A DNA stretch of 64,000 nt, taken from NCBI GenBank assembly GCA_963971575.1, contig OZ020616.1, positions 7,177,934 to 7,241,933 on the forward strand, given 5' to 3'. Source of the stretch: Liopterus haemorrhoidalis. Taxonomy: Eukaryota > Arthropoda > Insecta > Coleoptera > Dytiscidae. The translations under genes were made by a program, and so were the position numbers. The notes beneath the pieces are model-generated. The model made no database searches. It saw only the letters and a program-made list of their open reading frames with translations, and had not been told where the DNA came from. This document shows, piece after piece, positions 9,691-20,429 of the stretch; position 1 is the stretch's first letter, and each line of letters starts with the position of its first letter.

Positions 9691-10160
9691 GGAAATATTT
9701 TTCAATTTTTTTTTTCGTTTTATCAAAAAATGTGTCAAATAAAAGTTGTTAGTTATTGCTTTTGTTCAATAATTTTTTTCGAAATATTTTTCTGTTGTGA
9801 AATCTGTCTCAAAAATCTTAAAATCGACACGAGTAAACTCCCATTTTTAGTCAACCGATTTTTACCAAAAGTTGATCAACTTGTGCCATTGATAGCAGAA
9901 GCTTAAATATGAAGTTTCATAAAAATCCTTTCAGCCAAATTTGCTCTGCACGTGTACACAGACAGACAGACGGACGGACGGACGGACGGACGGACGGACG
10001 GACGGACGGACAGACAGACAGACCGACAGACATCATGCTAAAAATAGTCAAAACGTTATGTAGGGACCTCAATTCGTGGAGATCCATCGAAATCTCGAAA
10101 CGTCAAAATCGGTATGATCACAATACCTCCCTTATATATGTTAGCGGTCGGTAAAAATAT
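9690..10160 (+). repeat. GTCTG/GACA-family interspersed repeat, copy a
   Basis: A ~470-bp repeat with a central (GACA/GACG)n block (9961-10030) between conserved flanks ATGAAGTTTCATAAAAATCC and GGACCTCAATTCGTGGAGAT, ending GCGGTCGGTAAAAAT. Other copies: 12331-12500 (plus), 23932-24345, 49880-50350 and 57058-57316 (all minus). It starts where the 145-bp array stops. Translations full of QTDGRTDG are artefacts of the microsatellite. Confidence 0.75.
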
Positions 10161-10209
10161 ATTGTTTTTTTACATATATTTAAATATATAGAAAAAATCA
10201 CAATAACCA

Positions 10210-11128
10210 CAAATCTACAACATCAATTTTTCATTTAGAAGTAAGCTCTGTTGAACGACAATATTAATGATTTGATGATCAAAATCTATTTCATTTAAAA
10301 TATCCTTCTCCACTGACATTTACATAAAGGCTTCTAGATTTTTTTACGAGATACTTGATCTTAGTCTGCTTTTAATAAATTTTAATGTTGAAAAACTCCG
10401 TTCACAGGACCTTTGTGTTACAGACATATATAGTAGATATTTTTATGCTTGACCAAGTATAGAATAAGCGTTACTTAACATGTTATATCGGAATAATAGA
10501 TATATTATAACAAAAAATAGGACAATTTTTGCAAGCTTTTCAATGAGGATAAAATGGCATGTTTATCAATTTCTACTTCATCAGTAGATTGTTCATTTTT
10601 TGAAAGTTTCACTGACATTTACCTTTAAAATATTCCATTGAGATTTAAAATGTTGTAATTCTGAAATAATATTGTGTTGAGTTGCTTCTGGATTAAACTG
10701 TATAAAAATACAGCTTAAATTTTGAAATGCGTTTTCAGGACTATTTTCAGAATTTTTTTTTGGATTCAAATATGCGAAGTCATAATAAAGTAATAGGTTT
10801 TTTTAAAACGATTTTCCATGCTTTGAATTGCATTATTTAGTACGTAATTGTAAGTATTTATTTCATACCGCTTGGATGAATCTCTTACCGGTTCATCCAT
10901 AGTTTCTTTATCGTCCATTTGTTTTCATTTGCGTATTCTCATATCCAGTAATGCATGTTCAACTTCTACATCACATTGAATTTCATCCAGTTTATTATTT
11001 ACATAATTAACAAACAAATCAGCAGAGTTCTTTACATCGTTAAATTTTCGTGATATATCCTTTAATGACTTAGTTGCATTCATAACCATACGATTAGCTT
11101 TGATGAAATCTATGCTCCTTTCTTGCAA
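10210..11128 (-). pseudogene. hAT transposase relic
   Basis: Read on the minus strand, 11128-10925 is an open 67-codon frame. Just beyond it come SSKRYEINTYNYVLNNAIQS and MENRF, resembling the region before the dimerisation domain in hAT transposases of the ZMYM1/ZNF862-like group. Near 10420-10360 the hAT C-terminal block is recognisable as SVTQRSCERSFSTLKILKAD, part of the dimerisation domain. Many stops and shifts separate these pieces. The N-terminal BED finger and most of the catalytic core are not recognised. It lies between hAT-type ends, which supports the assignment. Not functional. Confidence 0.6.
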
Positions 11129-11131
11129 ACG

Positions 11132-11790
11132 TGACTCATCTCATAAGAATATAAAATATTTACTATAATCTCTCAGAACAGTTAATAGTGTAATTTTGAT
11201 TTGAAGCAAATTTTTGTAGAAACGGTTTAATGAAAAGTTTTAAAAATGGCTGTAACTTAAAAAGAAATTTAAAAAAATAACTTTTTTTTAAGGGCGGGAG
11301 GAGATAATAAACGCCCTCCCGCCCCATGGATTCAACACTGATTTTATATGTATAAGTGTAAATATTGATTGTACAGTAGGCCCGAGTCTTGCACGGGCCT
11401 TGGTCTTAATGTCGAGCCTAATCACGGTCTGTGAGCCGGGTTGGTCCATAAACGTACAAAATATTTCGGGCCTTTTAAATTGCCTTTTAAAAGACTGACT
11501 GCGTTTCAAAATTTACTTTGGACTAATTTTGTAGTGGTGGTATATATTTTCGTGTTCGGGCCGAGTCGGGACGGGCTGTTCTAACTTCAGACTCGGGTTG
11601 GGCCGGGTAAAATAACTATAAAATAAATAATAAAGGCCCACACATATACCTATATTACACCTATAAATTGAAATTTATCGTACTTAATGAAAGAGAAATA
11701 AATATATATATATTACGACATAACGGTATATTATGTACATAGTTAGAAAACGGCCCAATTTGTATACGGCCCATGTGGAATTTTCCACAT
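11132..11790. repeat. hAT subterminal region, parent of the 12099-12330 copy
   Basis: Segments 11132-11236 and about 11685-11790 recur almost unchanged at 12099-12195 and 12225-12330. The middle part (about 11240-11680) is absent from the second copy. That middle part has GC-richer blocks such as GGGCGGGAGG and CGGGCCGAGTCGGG. Confidence 0.7.
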
Positions 11791-12098
11791 TTTCCACATG
11801 GCCAGTCGCCCCTGCTCCTTACCAATCTGTCCTCCCTCATCCACATCACTGTAATCGTCTATATCTTAGTTTCTGGTGTGATGCTCGGCTTTGAATACAG
11901 TTCTCGGATATTTTGTCTTGCGGATTCTCCATTCACCATTAATTTGAATGGAACCAAAGATTCGGCGTAATATTTTATTTTCGAAAACTATGAGGTGTTG
12001 TCGATCTCACTTTGTTAAGTTAAATGTTTCGGAGCCATGCGATAATATTTTTTGGATTTATTAAAAAAAAAAAAATCGAATTAAAATGAAAAGTTTTT

Positions 12099-12330
12099 GA
12101 CTCATCTCATAAGAATATAAAATATTTACTATAATCTCTCAGAACAGTTAATAGTGTAATTTTGAAGTTGCAAATTTTTGTAGAAACGGTTTAAGAGAAA
12201 TTAATATATAAAGAAAAAAACGGTTTAAAGAGAAATAAACATATATATATATATATTACGACATAACGGTATATTATGTACATAGTTAGAAAACGGCCCA
12301 ATTTGTATACGGCTCATGTGGAATTTTCAC
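12099..12330. mobile_element. hAT deletion-derivative fragment
   Basis: Near-identical to the two outer parts of 11132-11790 joined together. It ends inside the subterminal region (CTCATGTGGAATTTTCAC) just short of the hAT terminus, where a GTCTG-family copy begins. Confidence 0.6.
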
Positions 12331-12500
12331 TAGATTTGCTCAACACTTGTTCACGAACTGACAAACAGACAGACCGACAGATATCATACTAAAAATAGTC
12401 AAAATGTTCTGTAGAAACCTCAGTTCGTGGACATCCATCGAAATGTGAAAATCGGTATAATCACATATCTCCCTTATAGATATGGTGGTCGGTAAAAATT
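12331..12500 (+). repeat. GTCTG/GACA-family repeat, copy b (truncated)
   Basis: Contains ACAAACAGACAGACCGACAG, then TCATACTAAAAATAGTCAAA and the end GGTCGGTAAAAATT. It is shorter and more diverged than copy a. Confidence 0.65.
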
Positions 12501-13287
12501 AAATACTTGTCACAATTTTTTTTTTTATATATTTAGACCCCAGGTTTTTATTTGTCCCTTTTTGCTGCAAGGTAATATATAAAATTCCACCCTGTTTATT
12601 CCCGCCTTTGATTTGATTTGCTGGACCATAAGAATTGTATGTATACCATAAATAAATTAATCCACCCCCTCTCAATTAAAATATTTATCCCTTTGACTCC
12701 CATAATTAACTGAAAAAAACAACCCCTTTCAATGAAACTGACCGCACATTTTACGTTAACAAAATTTACAGATTTGTGACTCAAACGGCACCCTCAAAGA
12801 ATGCAATAGGGATGTTGAACCCCTTGCATATAGATAAGGGACGTTTATATATGTCCCCCCGGAGGGGTGCATGGAAATACGTTTGAAAATATTCCCTGGG
12901 GTACAATGCCTTTGCAAACTTTTAATTTCTTGGGTGATTTTTTTAAAGCAAGATAGATGGGGTGTATAAATAGTATTGTTTCAGGGTTGAAGTTTACTGT
13001 TCTTTTTATTGTTTTATTGGGGGTGTCTAGACAAATTTATGGAGGGAAATTTAAACTGTACATGAACTGCCAATTGGGGCGGTGGGCAATGTGTACACAA
13101 TTAGTAACAATTGAACAATTCTAATTACAGCTGAACAGAAGAATGAGAATTTCACGGTTAAACGTGATAAAGGTTTTTATTACTTTTGTACATAAATGTT
13201 ACTATTACAAAGATAGAGATTTTTGGAATCGTAAGAAAATAGTAACCGCAACAGATAAATAAAACTATAGTTCCCGAGAATTTCCAT
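12501..13287. other. No recognisable gene
   Basis: Mixed AT-rich DNA with short GC patches (for example 12856-12870). Short frames on the minus strand have no recognisable similarity. Confidence 0.45.
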
Positions 13288-13770
13288 GCCGATTGATCTA
13301 AAGTCACTGGATTATTCAAAGTAGCGCAAGCCTTTGAAGAAGCCGACAGACCCCAGAGTTTGATTGGCAACATTGGTTCCACTGTTAAGCAAACTAAAGC
13401 AGCAATTTTTACGTTCTTAAGTTTGCGTCTGCGCTGCCACATCTCTCTCTCTCTCTCTCGCTCTCATTTAATAACCTCCTTTGTCAGCGGTTTGAATATT
13501 TAAGGTTAAGTTTCATTTAAATTTATATATTATATCCATTTTATTTAATAAATATTAAAAAATATAATTGAAATTGTACCACAATTTTCTTATAGTGCAT
13601 CTTTGATTAAAAAAATCGTGATAACAATGTTAAAATAAAAATTATTGGTAGTACTAGTTTCTTATTTTTGTACTGTTGGAATCACTAAAAATCATTTGTG
13701 ACGACATTTTGAGCCCCAGTATGGCCGCCGTTGCGCTACTTTATATAATCTAGTGACTTTAGATTGATCG
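13288..13770. repeat. Inverted repeat pair bounding ~400 bp
   Basis: GATTGATCTAAAGTCACTGG at 13291-13310, extending to GTAGCGCAA, is repeated in inverse orientation at 13731-13770 with few mismatches. The interior holds a (TC)n run at 13442-13465 and AT-rich sequence. It may be a MITE or a fold-back duplication; no target duplication was seen. Confidence 0.55.
13442..13466. repeat. (TC)n microsatellite
   Basis: TCTCTCTCTCTCTCTCTC with one G interruption. Confidence 0.85.
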
Positions 13771-14316
13771 ACAGAGAACCAATAAACAAATAATTCTCTA
13801 TTTCAAACAATTCAATAAAAACTTTATATATGAAGTATTTGATTTACTCGTACCAAACCTCCGTCCGTTATATTTGAATAAATTCAAGTAAACGTCTATG
13901 CATTTGTATCCGGAGCGCTTCGAGTGCTGCTGTGGCTGAAGCGAATAAATAAGGAGCCGTACTTTTTTCTCAATGTCTGAATTAATGGAATTACTAATTC
14001 TTGATGACTTTTTAGATTAAACTATACTTTTTTTCTAACTGGCATCGTCCAAATAAATACTCTCCAAGTATACTCTACTAGATAGGGAAAATACGGTCCA
14101 AAAGAGCTCGTCCGAATTCGGTGGACTCGCCCCAAATCCTATGAGTACATTTTATTCGTTCCAACCCCTAAAAATATTGTAAAATATGTAAAACAGTTGT
14201 TCATTTCATATTTCCCTGCGATCTGGGCAAAAAAAAAAGGAAATAGTAAAAAAATCTATTCCCAGACTCCGCAAAAAAAATTAGATTTAAAAATTATAAA
14301 AACGATTCGCTACATA
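13771..14316. other. AT-rich spacer
   Basis: No gene, terminal repeat or RNA signal recognised. Confidence 0.45.
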
Positions 14317-15214
14317 CGAGGTGTGTAAATTAATCGGCCTGATTTTATTTTATTTATTTTTTTTTCGATTAGAATTGCAATTCAATATTGTCTCCCTCAA
14401 AATAACTTCCTTGGGAAGCCACACAGCGCTGGAGATGGTTCTTTAATCCTCATAGCAGTGCTGGAACTCGGATACTGGAATAGCTTTCAGATGGTCGATT
14501 ACGGACGTTTGAATGTTTTCGAGTATAAACGTCCCTTGAGGTGATTTTTTAATCTTGGGAAGAAGAAAAACTCACAAGGATTCAAGTCAAGCGAATAAGG
14601 AGGCTGAGGAGCCATAAGAATGTTTTTTTGGTCCTGTGAAATGTTTTTTGGAACCATTTTTGCGCAGATTTTTTCTCATCCTCAATTTATTGGTTAAAAT
14701 CTGATGAACGGTAGTGTGAGTCAAATTCAATTCTTCCCAGATCATTCTGACTGTCAACCGAGGATCTGAACGCACAAGATCCCGGAATCTGTCTACATTT
14801 TCATCGGTTCTTGAAGATGAAGGCCTTCCGCTGCGTGTTTCATCTTCAATCAACTCTCTTCCTGAAAATGCCTTAAACCACCAAAAAACCTTGGTCCTTG
14901 GCAAAACACTGTCTCCGTAGGCCTGCTGAAGTTTTGAAAAAGTTTCCGTTGCACTGTGCCCAAGTCTGAAACAAAACCTGATAGCACACCGTTGCTTGAA
15001 ATGAATGTCACTCATTCTTAGAACGCACTAGAAAAAACAATTACACGAAAAAAAAAATCGCTACGGACAACAAAATTACTCTAGCGAGTTCAAACTCGTA
15101 CTTAAGGTGTATCACATGTTTTCTTTCATCTGTCGCACCTCCAAGTCCTGCGTCCCAAATGTTGCCAGATCAAGCGCTATGTTGCCAGTTCGGTTACTTA
15201 ATTTACACACCTCG
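14317..15214 (-). mobile_element. Internally deleted mariner, copy A
   Basis: Termini CGAGGTGTGTAAATTAA and TTAATTTACACACCTCG form a 17-bp perfect inverted repeat that continues imperfectly. Each end is flanked by TA (14315-14316 and 15215-15216), the mariner target duplication. At 898 bp it is ~400 bp short of an autonomous mariner. The transposase frame is on the minus strand. A sibling is at 26672-27365. Confidence 0.9.
14380..15015 (-). pseudogene. Mariner transposase lacking most of the catalytic core (copy A)
   Basis: The frame from ATG at 15013-15015 encodes about 140 residues with the paired helix-turn-helix DNA-binding region: QRCAIRFCFRLGHSATETFS, KVFWWFKAFSGRELIEDETR and the linker SGRPSSSRTDENVDR. 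After RMRK the sequence jumps, in another frame, to APQPPYSLDLNPCEFFFFPR, which is the block around the third catalytic Asp. So the part with the first two Asp is deleted, and the PD-L-P-D motif reads CE instead of CD. The product could at most bind DNA. Its GVQW/SETMAR-like wording resembles many insect mariners. Confidence 0.8.
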
Positions 15215-16129
15215 TATTATGTAACATCAGCTAGTTTTCGTGTCTAATGAGTCGATAATGGTATTTGCTTGCAAATTTTTGTTTTTTATTTGGATTTCAG
15301 TGATAAAAGGGATTTTGAGTAGTTATCAGCAGCCTAAAACATGACCTAGAAATTGATTTAGGTTAGGCAGAAACATATTGCGGCTCTGAGTGAGATTATT
15401 TTGTTACCTAAACTTCGTCCATTCTTCAAAATAAGATCAGGCTCTCCAAAACTAGATTTCATGCAAATATTACACCTAATTGTTTTTGTGAAAATGTATT
15501 TCTGTTAAATATTTATTAAATTTCTTTACTATTTTGTTCTCTTACATTATCATCACTATTCCTACAAAAATGTACCAATAAATAAAAATATTTCTTCTAT
15601 GTATATTATCTTGTCTCATCAACAACCTTTTTGGAATAAAAGTCAGATATACAGTACAAGATATAAATATAAAGAAAATAAGCACAGGCTTTATACGAAC
15701 TTTTTGCGAGGCGGATGTTGTCCAAAGACCAGTTTGACTAGTTTGAAAGCCGTTGTTGTTAAATGTAGCAATTTTGTAAAATTTATAAACTACTCTCAAT
15801 TTTTTACCAATTTTCCTTGACTGAAACTTTGACAAGAATACAATAAATATTCTAAAATAAAATTTCTTTCAAGTCCTCCAGCAAAATTAATTATCTCCGA
15901 TATCTTTTCATTAATAGAGTTCTGGGTTGCCCTTGAGAGGGAGGTAAGGGATGCGGAAACTTATCTTTGTCCCACTTTTTACTTTTTATCGCTGGAACTT
16001 TTCGCGAAATGACATTATCAAGACAAAAAAAGACATTGAATGAGTAAGGAATGAAACACTAATGAAAAATCAATATATTGAAATTTGTATAGAAAATTAA
16101 TGAATTATTTTTAGGCCATCTTTTCTCAA
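15215..16129. other. AT-rich spacer, no gene called
   Basis: Two overlapping frames on opposite strands at 15542-15835 resemble nothing I know and are probably chance. Confidence 0.45.
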
Positions 16130-16330
16130 CAATTTTCTTTGTGAAATGGAAGCTTGGACACTATACCAAGACTTCATACAAAAATTGAATATCTTGGAAT
16201 TGTGAATACAGATTTCAAAAAGGAATTCTTGAACCTCTTGGTTATATCAGCCGAAATTATCTCCATTATTTGGACAAACATATCATTCAAGAAAAAGTGC
16301 AAAAAAATCATCTTAGAGAGACCTACTAAA
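16130..16330 (+). pseudogene. Possible LINE reverse transcriptase relic
   Basis: On the plus strand near 16143-16205 the sequence reads CEMEAWTLYQDFIQKLNILE, similar to the LYGVEAWTL...KL..FE block after the RT domain of endonuclease-RT LINEs. Stops follow quickly. Only this block supports the call. Confidence 0.35.
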
Positions 16331-16848
16331 TGATGTGTAAAATAACTGGCGTAGACTTACATTTACTGTGAGAGTTGGAAGTCTATCGCTGACGAGGACA
16401 AATCCCTAAATTTTCCTAGTTAATTGTTCAATTCTAAATATTCTAATGTCTATGGAAATTTGCTACAGTTGAACTTCTTAAGGGGCGAAAATATTAATGA
16501 AAGTTATATTTCAAATTTATACTCTTAATTAAAAATTACAGACGATTGAATTTCGAGGGTGGCTTTATTAATAAAGTCAAAATAAAGTTAATGAATTTTC
16601 CCTTAAAATTCAATTATCGATTATATCTGACTAGAAGCTACAACACTTAAATGAGTAATGTTAGTTTAAAAATAAACCAGGGTAACAATTGTTTCAATTA
16701 TAAGACATTGGATCCTTCAAAATTAGTTAATTAATATTTTTTACTGTTATCGCTTTAAAATCATTAATTTTCCGAATAGTAACTTCTCAATAATCAATAT
16801 TCATTCACAGACGCTATTAAGTGATATCATGAAACGGAAGCGTTTATA
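16331..16848. other. AT-rich spacer
   Basis: No gene or repeat signal recognised. Confidence 0.45.
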
Positions 16849-17113
16849 AGAACAGCAGGATCGGGCTGCAATCAAGTAACTACCGAATGAAATGACCGAT
16901 TCATTCTATCCACGGTATTATTGCGAGATCTACTTCGTCGAGTACCTCAAGTTCGAATGAACTATTGTCAAGAACAGTATCCCCTAACTTTTCGAGATTT
17001 ATTACCTTTGTTTTGCCGAAAATCAAATGATTGTTGATTGATTTTAATTTACAGATGAGTTCCGGTTAAGCTTACGATGACCAGGAATGTGTTTGGCGGA
17101 AACCTGGTGAATG
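16849..17113 (+). pseudogene. Tc1-like transposase relic
   Basis: About 16880-16930 reads VTTE, a stop, then NDRFILSTVLLRDLLRRVPQ, which matches the second DNA-binding subdomain of Tc1 transposases. About 17052-17110 reads TDEFRLSLR and, after a shift, YDDQECVWRKPGE, matching the block that carries the first catalytic Asp (..DE..F.L...D....VWR..GE). The sequence between is collapsed and the rest of the catalytic domain is absent. A (TA)n run follows at 17115-17130. No terminal repeats found. Confidence 0.65.
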
Positions 17114-17130
17114 ATATATATATATATAGT

Positions 17131-17417
17131 TATAGTCTATTTATGTTAAAATTATAGTGGCGTAATAATAACACGTGATGTAATGTTGATAAGTTTTTTT
17201 AATGATAATATGCCCCTTCTTGGTCAGCATCACTCAACACATATGTGTTCAGCGGGTATGATATAAAAATATAACGAGTGATCCCAAATTTTGTCAAAGT
17301 TGGCCGAGAAAAAAATAACGTATGTGTCTGAATACATTTGGAATGTTAGATCTACTCACATAACCTTTCACAATACACAGCTATTAAGCAAATTTTAATG
17401 TTGCTTTTCACAGTTAG
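17131..17417. other. Spacer
   Basis: AT-rich DNA without recognisable features, ending in the left target duplication of the following hAT MITE. Confidence 0.4.
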
Positions 17418-18536
17418 CAGTGTTGTAATAGATACATTTGAAAATATATCTAGATACAGATACTGATACTTGAGGAAAAATGTATCTAGATACAGATACA
17501 GATACAAATTTTAAAAAGTATTTAGATACAGATACATTTTTTTTACAATGTATCTAGGTACTTGAAGATACTTTTAAGATACTTTCGAAAAAATGAAAAC
17601 ACCACAAAAAAAAGAAATAACTAGAGCAAGGAATATATTTGTTCACAATAAAAAATAAGTTATGCACTATTATTACTCTTAAAATAAACACAAATAGCCT
17701 TTGAAGCTGTGTGTCAGAAATATTAACTAACTATATACCTATGTAATCTTTAAAAAAAGTAACTTTTTTATTCCAATTTCAGCGGATATCTCGAACATTT
17801 TTTGTTCGCCAATAAATTACTGATTATTAAATAAGTATTTAGGATGACAAAAATAAAACAACAATTTTATTTATTATATTTTTCTTTATTTAATTCACAT
17901 TTATAAAATTAATTCTTATTCTTAGATTAGATAATTACTTAATGGTTGTTTTACTTAACCGTTGTTAATAAAATTACAGTGTAATTTACATTGTACGTTT
18001 TAATTTTAACCGTTAACCTTGCAATATGAACCTAAACACAATTGCGATATGAGTTAATTTTGTAAAGTTGACATCTCTTAAGCTTATTATTATAAATATT
18101 AATACCCAATATATTATTTTACACTATAATTTTGATAAATAAACCATAAAATATTTAAAATTTTATTTATGTATTGCAAAACTACGTCATATCACACTCA
18201 TGTTTAGATTCAGAATGAAGCATGTTTTTACTCCCACCAAGCAAGAAAGAGTTTACTGGTCGCTGATTGGTTAATTTAAACTTAAAATTCAAATATCTAA
18301 ATCATGCTAAATGTTTTACCAACTTGAAAAATCGTAAGGACATATTTTGTAATAAGACAAAATAGGAAAGTATCTGAAAAAAGTTCCTGAAATACAGATA
18401 CTTAGATACTGATTTAAATATCTAGATACAGATACAGATACATATTTTAAAATGTACCTAGATACAGTAACTAGATACTTGTACAGTATCTAGTTACTGT
18501 ATCTAGATACTAATACCTAGATACATTACAACACTG
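17418..18536. mobile_element. Non-autonomous hAT element with 8-bp target duplication
   Basis: Ends are CAGTGTTGTAAT and ATTACAACACTG, a perfect 12-bp inverted repeat. The flanks are ACAGTTAG (17410-17417) and ACAGTTAA (18537-18544), a 7/8 match as expected for hAT. Both subterminal regions (17430-17580 and 18385-18530) carry many GTATCTAGATAC and GATACAGATAC motifs, probably transposase binding sites. The ~800-bp interior is AT-rich and has no transposase. Confidence 0.85.
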
Positions 18537-18724
18537 ACAGTTAATTTTTCTTAAAAATAATCCTTTAATACAGATTCTGGTTTGCCTGTTAATTGATCTT
18601 AATGATTAAAAACAAATGCTTAAAAACTCGCTAAACTGTCAAAAATAACAGTAATAAGCTGTTTTTGTTATTGTTGTTTTTTTTTTCTTATTACACGTTA
18701 TGAATAACTGTTTTCAGTAACTTA
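18537..18724. other. Short spacer
   Basis: AT-rich sequence with a T tract at about 18676-18687. Confidence 0.4.
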
Positions 18725-18830
18725 AGCGAAACTAGATTTTGTCGAAAACTAATTATATTTAATTTTTAAATGAGGCTTTTGACAACTTATAAAAATGCCA
18801 TGTAGCTCCGCTTAAACGTTTGGAATAGTC
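18725..18830. mobile_element. Small MITE (CGTTTGGAATAG family), partial copy
   Basis: Contains AACTAGATTTTG, AAATGAGGCTTTTGA and the end CGCTTAAACGTTTGGAATAG. It matches the full copy at 29697-29874 but lacks the other end. Confidence 0.6.
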
Positions 18831-19261
18831 TATATAATAAAAGGGGTCTATTCATCCGGGGGAGCGGATTTATCTGTGCCAATTCTTTGCCAATTCCAAA
18901 TATTTTTTTTTAAATTGGCGGAACTATGCGCTTATATCTCTGATTAACATTTCAGCATTTTACAAATTATTTAATATTGCTGTAATTATTTTTAATATTA
19001 CATTTTCCATTTTTTTATTTTTGTTCAAATAGACGTAAAAAAACCTTAAGAAAATTATTGATAAGATGAAAAACGAGTACAAATGAACACTTGCAGATTT
19101 AAACGCTACGTATAACCCCCAGAGCTTACAATTTTCTTACACAAAACTAACAATCTGAAATAACATTAGTAATAATCTATTCATCAAATATGAAAAAAAA
19201 ATGTATGTCTAATAGGATATTTTTAACTGTAGAAAAAACTGTTTACAAAAAAAAAACTTTA
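18831..19261. other. AT-rich spacer
   Basis: Nothing recognised. Confidence 0.4.
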
Positions 19262-19365
19262 AAAAAAGGTCCACATCTCCTAAAATCCAAGTGAAGAGCA
19301 AAAAAAAGTCCTCATCTCCCAAAATCCAAGTAAAGAGCAAAAAAAAAGTCCTCACCTCTCAAATC
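19262..19365 (-). repeat. ~40-bp tandem repeat family, locus 2
   Basis: Three units of the type AAAGTCCTCATCTCCCAAAA plus TCCAAGTAAAGAGC. It is the reverse orientation of the 7277-7412 repeat. Confidence 0.65.
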
Positions 19366-19480
19366 CAAAATGCGGGACAATGCGGGACAAAATGTTAAAA
19401 TGCGGGACTTTTGCGGGACTTTTGCGGGACGCATCTTAATGCGGGACAAAATGTTAAAATGCGGGACGAATGGTCACCCT
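19366..19480. repeat. GCGGGAC minisatellite next to a GTCACCCTA end
   Basis: About eight GCGGGAC cores separated by AATGTTAAAAT or TTTT spacers, ending GAATGGTCACCCTA. TAGGGTGACCA-type ends are known for hAT-like elements, so this may be one end of such an element. The partner end was not found. Confidence 0.5.
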
Positions 19481-20239
19481 ACAATTACTTGACATTTTTT
19501 TTTACAATTAAAGTAGTGCCATTAGATAGATAAAAATTCGCTGCAAATTTTGATGTATGATTGTTATAAATTTTAGGGTTGTGCGTTCCCTTTGATGTAA
19601 TCATAACATTCGCTCAAGACAGTCGTAACTTCTAAACTTCAGCATACGTAAAGATGCAAATAATTTCGCGAATAGGACACCTGGAGTATTATGTGCTGAC
19701 TGTTATATTACCAAGAAATTTGTTTGTGTCTATGTTTTTTTTTTGTCGAGTAGTGTACATTGGTTAACTCAACTGTTAAAAAATTCATAGGTTTTTTTTT
19801 TTATATTCTATAACTATTTACGCGATATATTCACTTATTTCGCACGAACACTCTTAATAAAATTATTCATAGCGTTTCATTCACATTCCTATCGACAATT
19901 CACAATATATAACACATAATGGCCGTGATGCCCAGAGCTAAAACGACGTGAGACGATGCGTTACTAATCCGTAGTGACTCCGGAACTAACTTGTGTCTTT
20001 CCGGACACGGGTCACATCCGGATTGCCCCCGGAGTTTGTCTGTTCCGGTACGAGTCTCATTCAGAATGGTGAAGAATTTTTTTTTATTGTTCAATGCATC
20101 TGAATTTGAAGATATAATGAAAATAGTTGAAGGCTATATCGATGTACTGAAGTGAACAATATTTAAGGGTGGTTGTTAAGATAAATACCGATAAAAAATG
20201 ATGTGAAGTGTGATTATCACATATTCCAGTGTATCTAAT
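19481..20239. other. Mostly AT-rich region with a GC-richer island, gene not established
   Basis: The segment 19915-20070 is less AT-rich and holds a 64-codon frame on the minus strand (19900-20094) containing SGCDPCPERHKLVPESLRIS. I recognise no family. It might be an exon or an old repeat. No splice pattern can be shown. Confidence 0.3.
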
Positions 20240-20345
20240 ATTTTATACAGGGTATTCGATTTATTTATTTATTTATTTAACCAGTGACTATATAGATTTG
20301 TACAGTAGTGCTCAAGTCCAGTTACATAGTACTGGGATAAAAATA
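20240..20345 (-). repeat. LINE-like 3' tail with (AAAT)n
   Basis: On the minus strand, sequence including CCAGTACTATGTAACTGGAC runs into an AAAT repeat (20259-20280). That is the layout of a LINE 3' end. No coding part is attached. Confidence 0.35.
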
Positions 20346-20429
20346 CAATACAATTATAATAACAATAATATAGAAATACTAATAATGAATAAAATAAAGA
20401 ATAAAACAATAAGATACAATATAACTTAA

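Larger units (their letters stand above)
7415..11814 (-). mobile_element. Degenerate hAT element with nested repeats
   Basis: Left end CAGGGGCGGACTGGCC (7415-7430) and right end GGCCAGTCGCCCCTG (11800-11814) are inverted copies differing by one base. CAGGGGCGG is a typical hAT terminus. A hAT transposase relic lies inside on the minus strand (10210-11128). The 8-bp flanks do not match, so the two ends are either decayed or from different copies. The inner part holds a ~145-bp tandem array and a GTCTG-family repeat, evidently later insertions. A shortened related piece is at 12099-12330; pieces of the left-end region recur at 24365-24420 and 57735-57790. Confidence 0.6.

Noticed and set aside
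9909..10154. Frames with QTDGRTDG repeats, also at 23928-24149 and 57057-57278
   Set aside because: They translate the GACA/GACG tract and the conserved flank of an interspersed repeat, and recur wherever that repeat occurs.
15542..15835. Overlapping frames on both strands as a gene
   Set aside because: AT-rich chance frames with no recognisable family.
19900..20094. Host gene exon on the minus strand
   Set aside because: A 64-codon frame in a GC-richer patch with no recognised family or splice signals; could not be supported.
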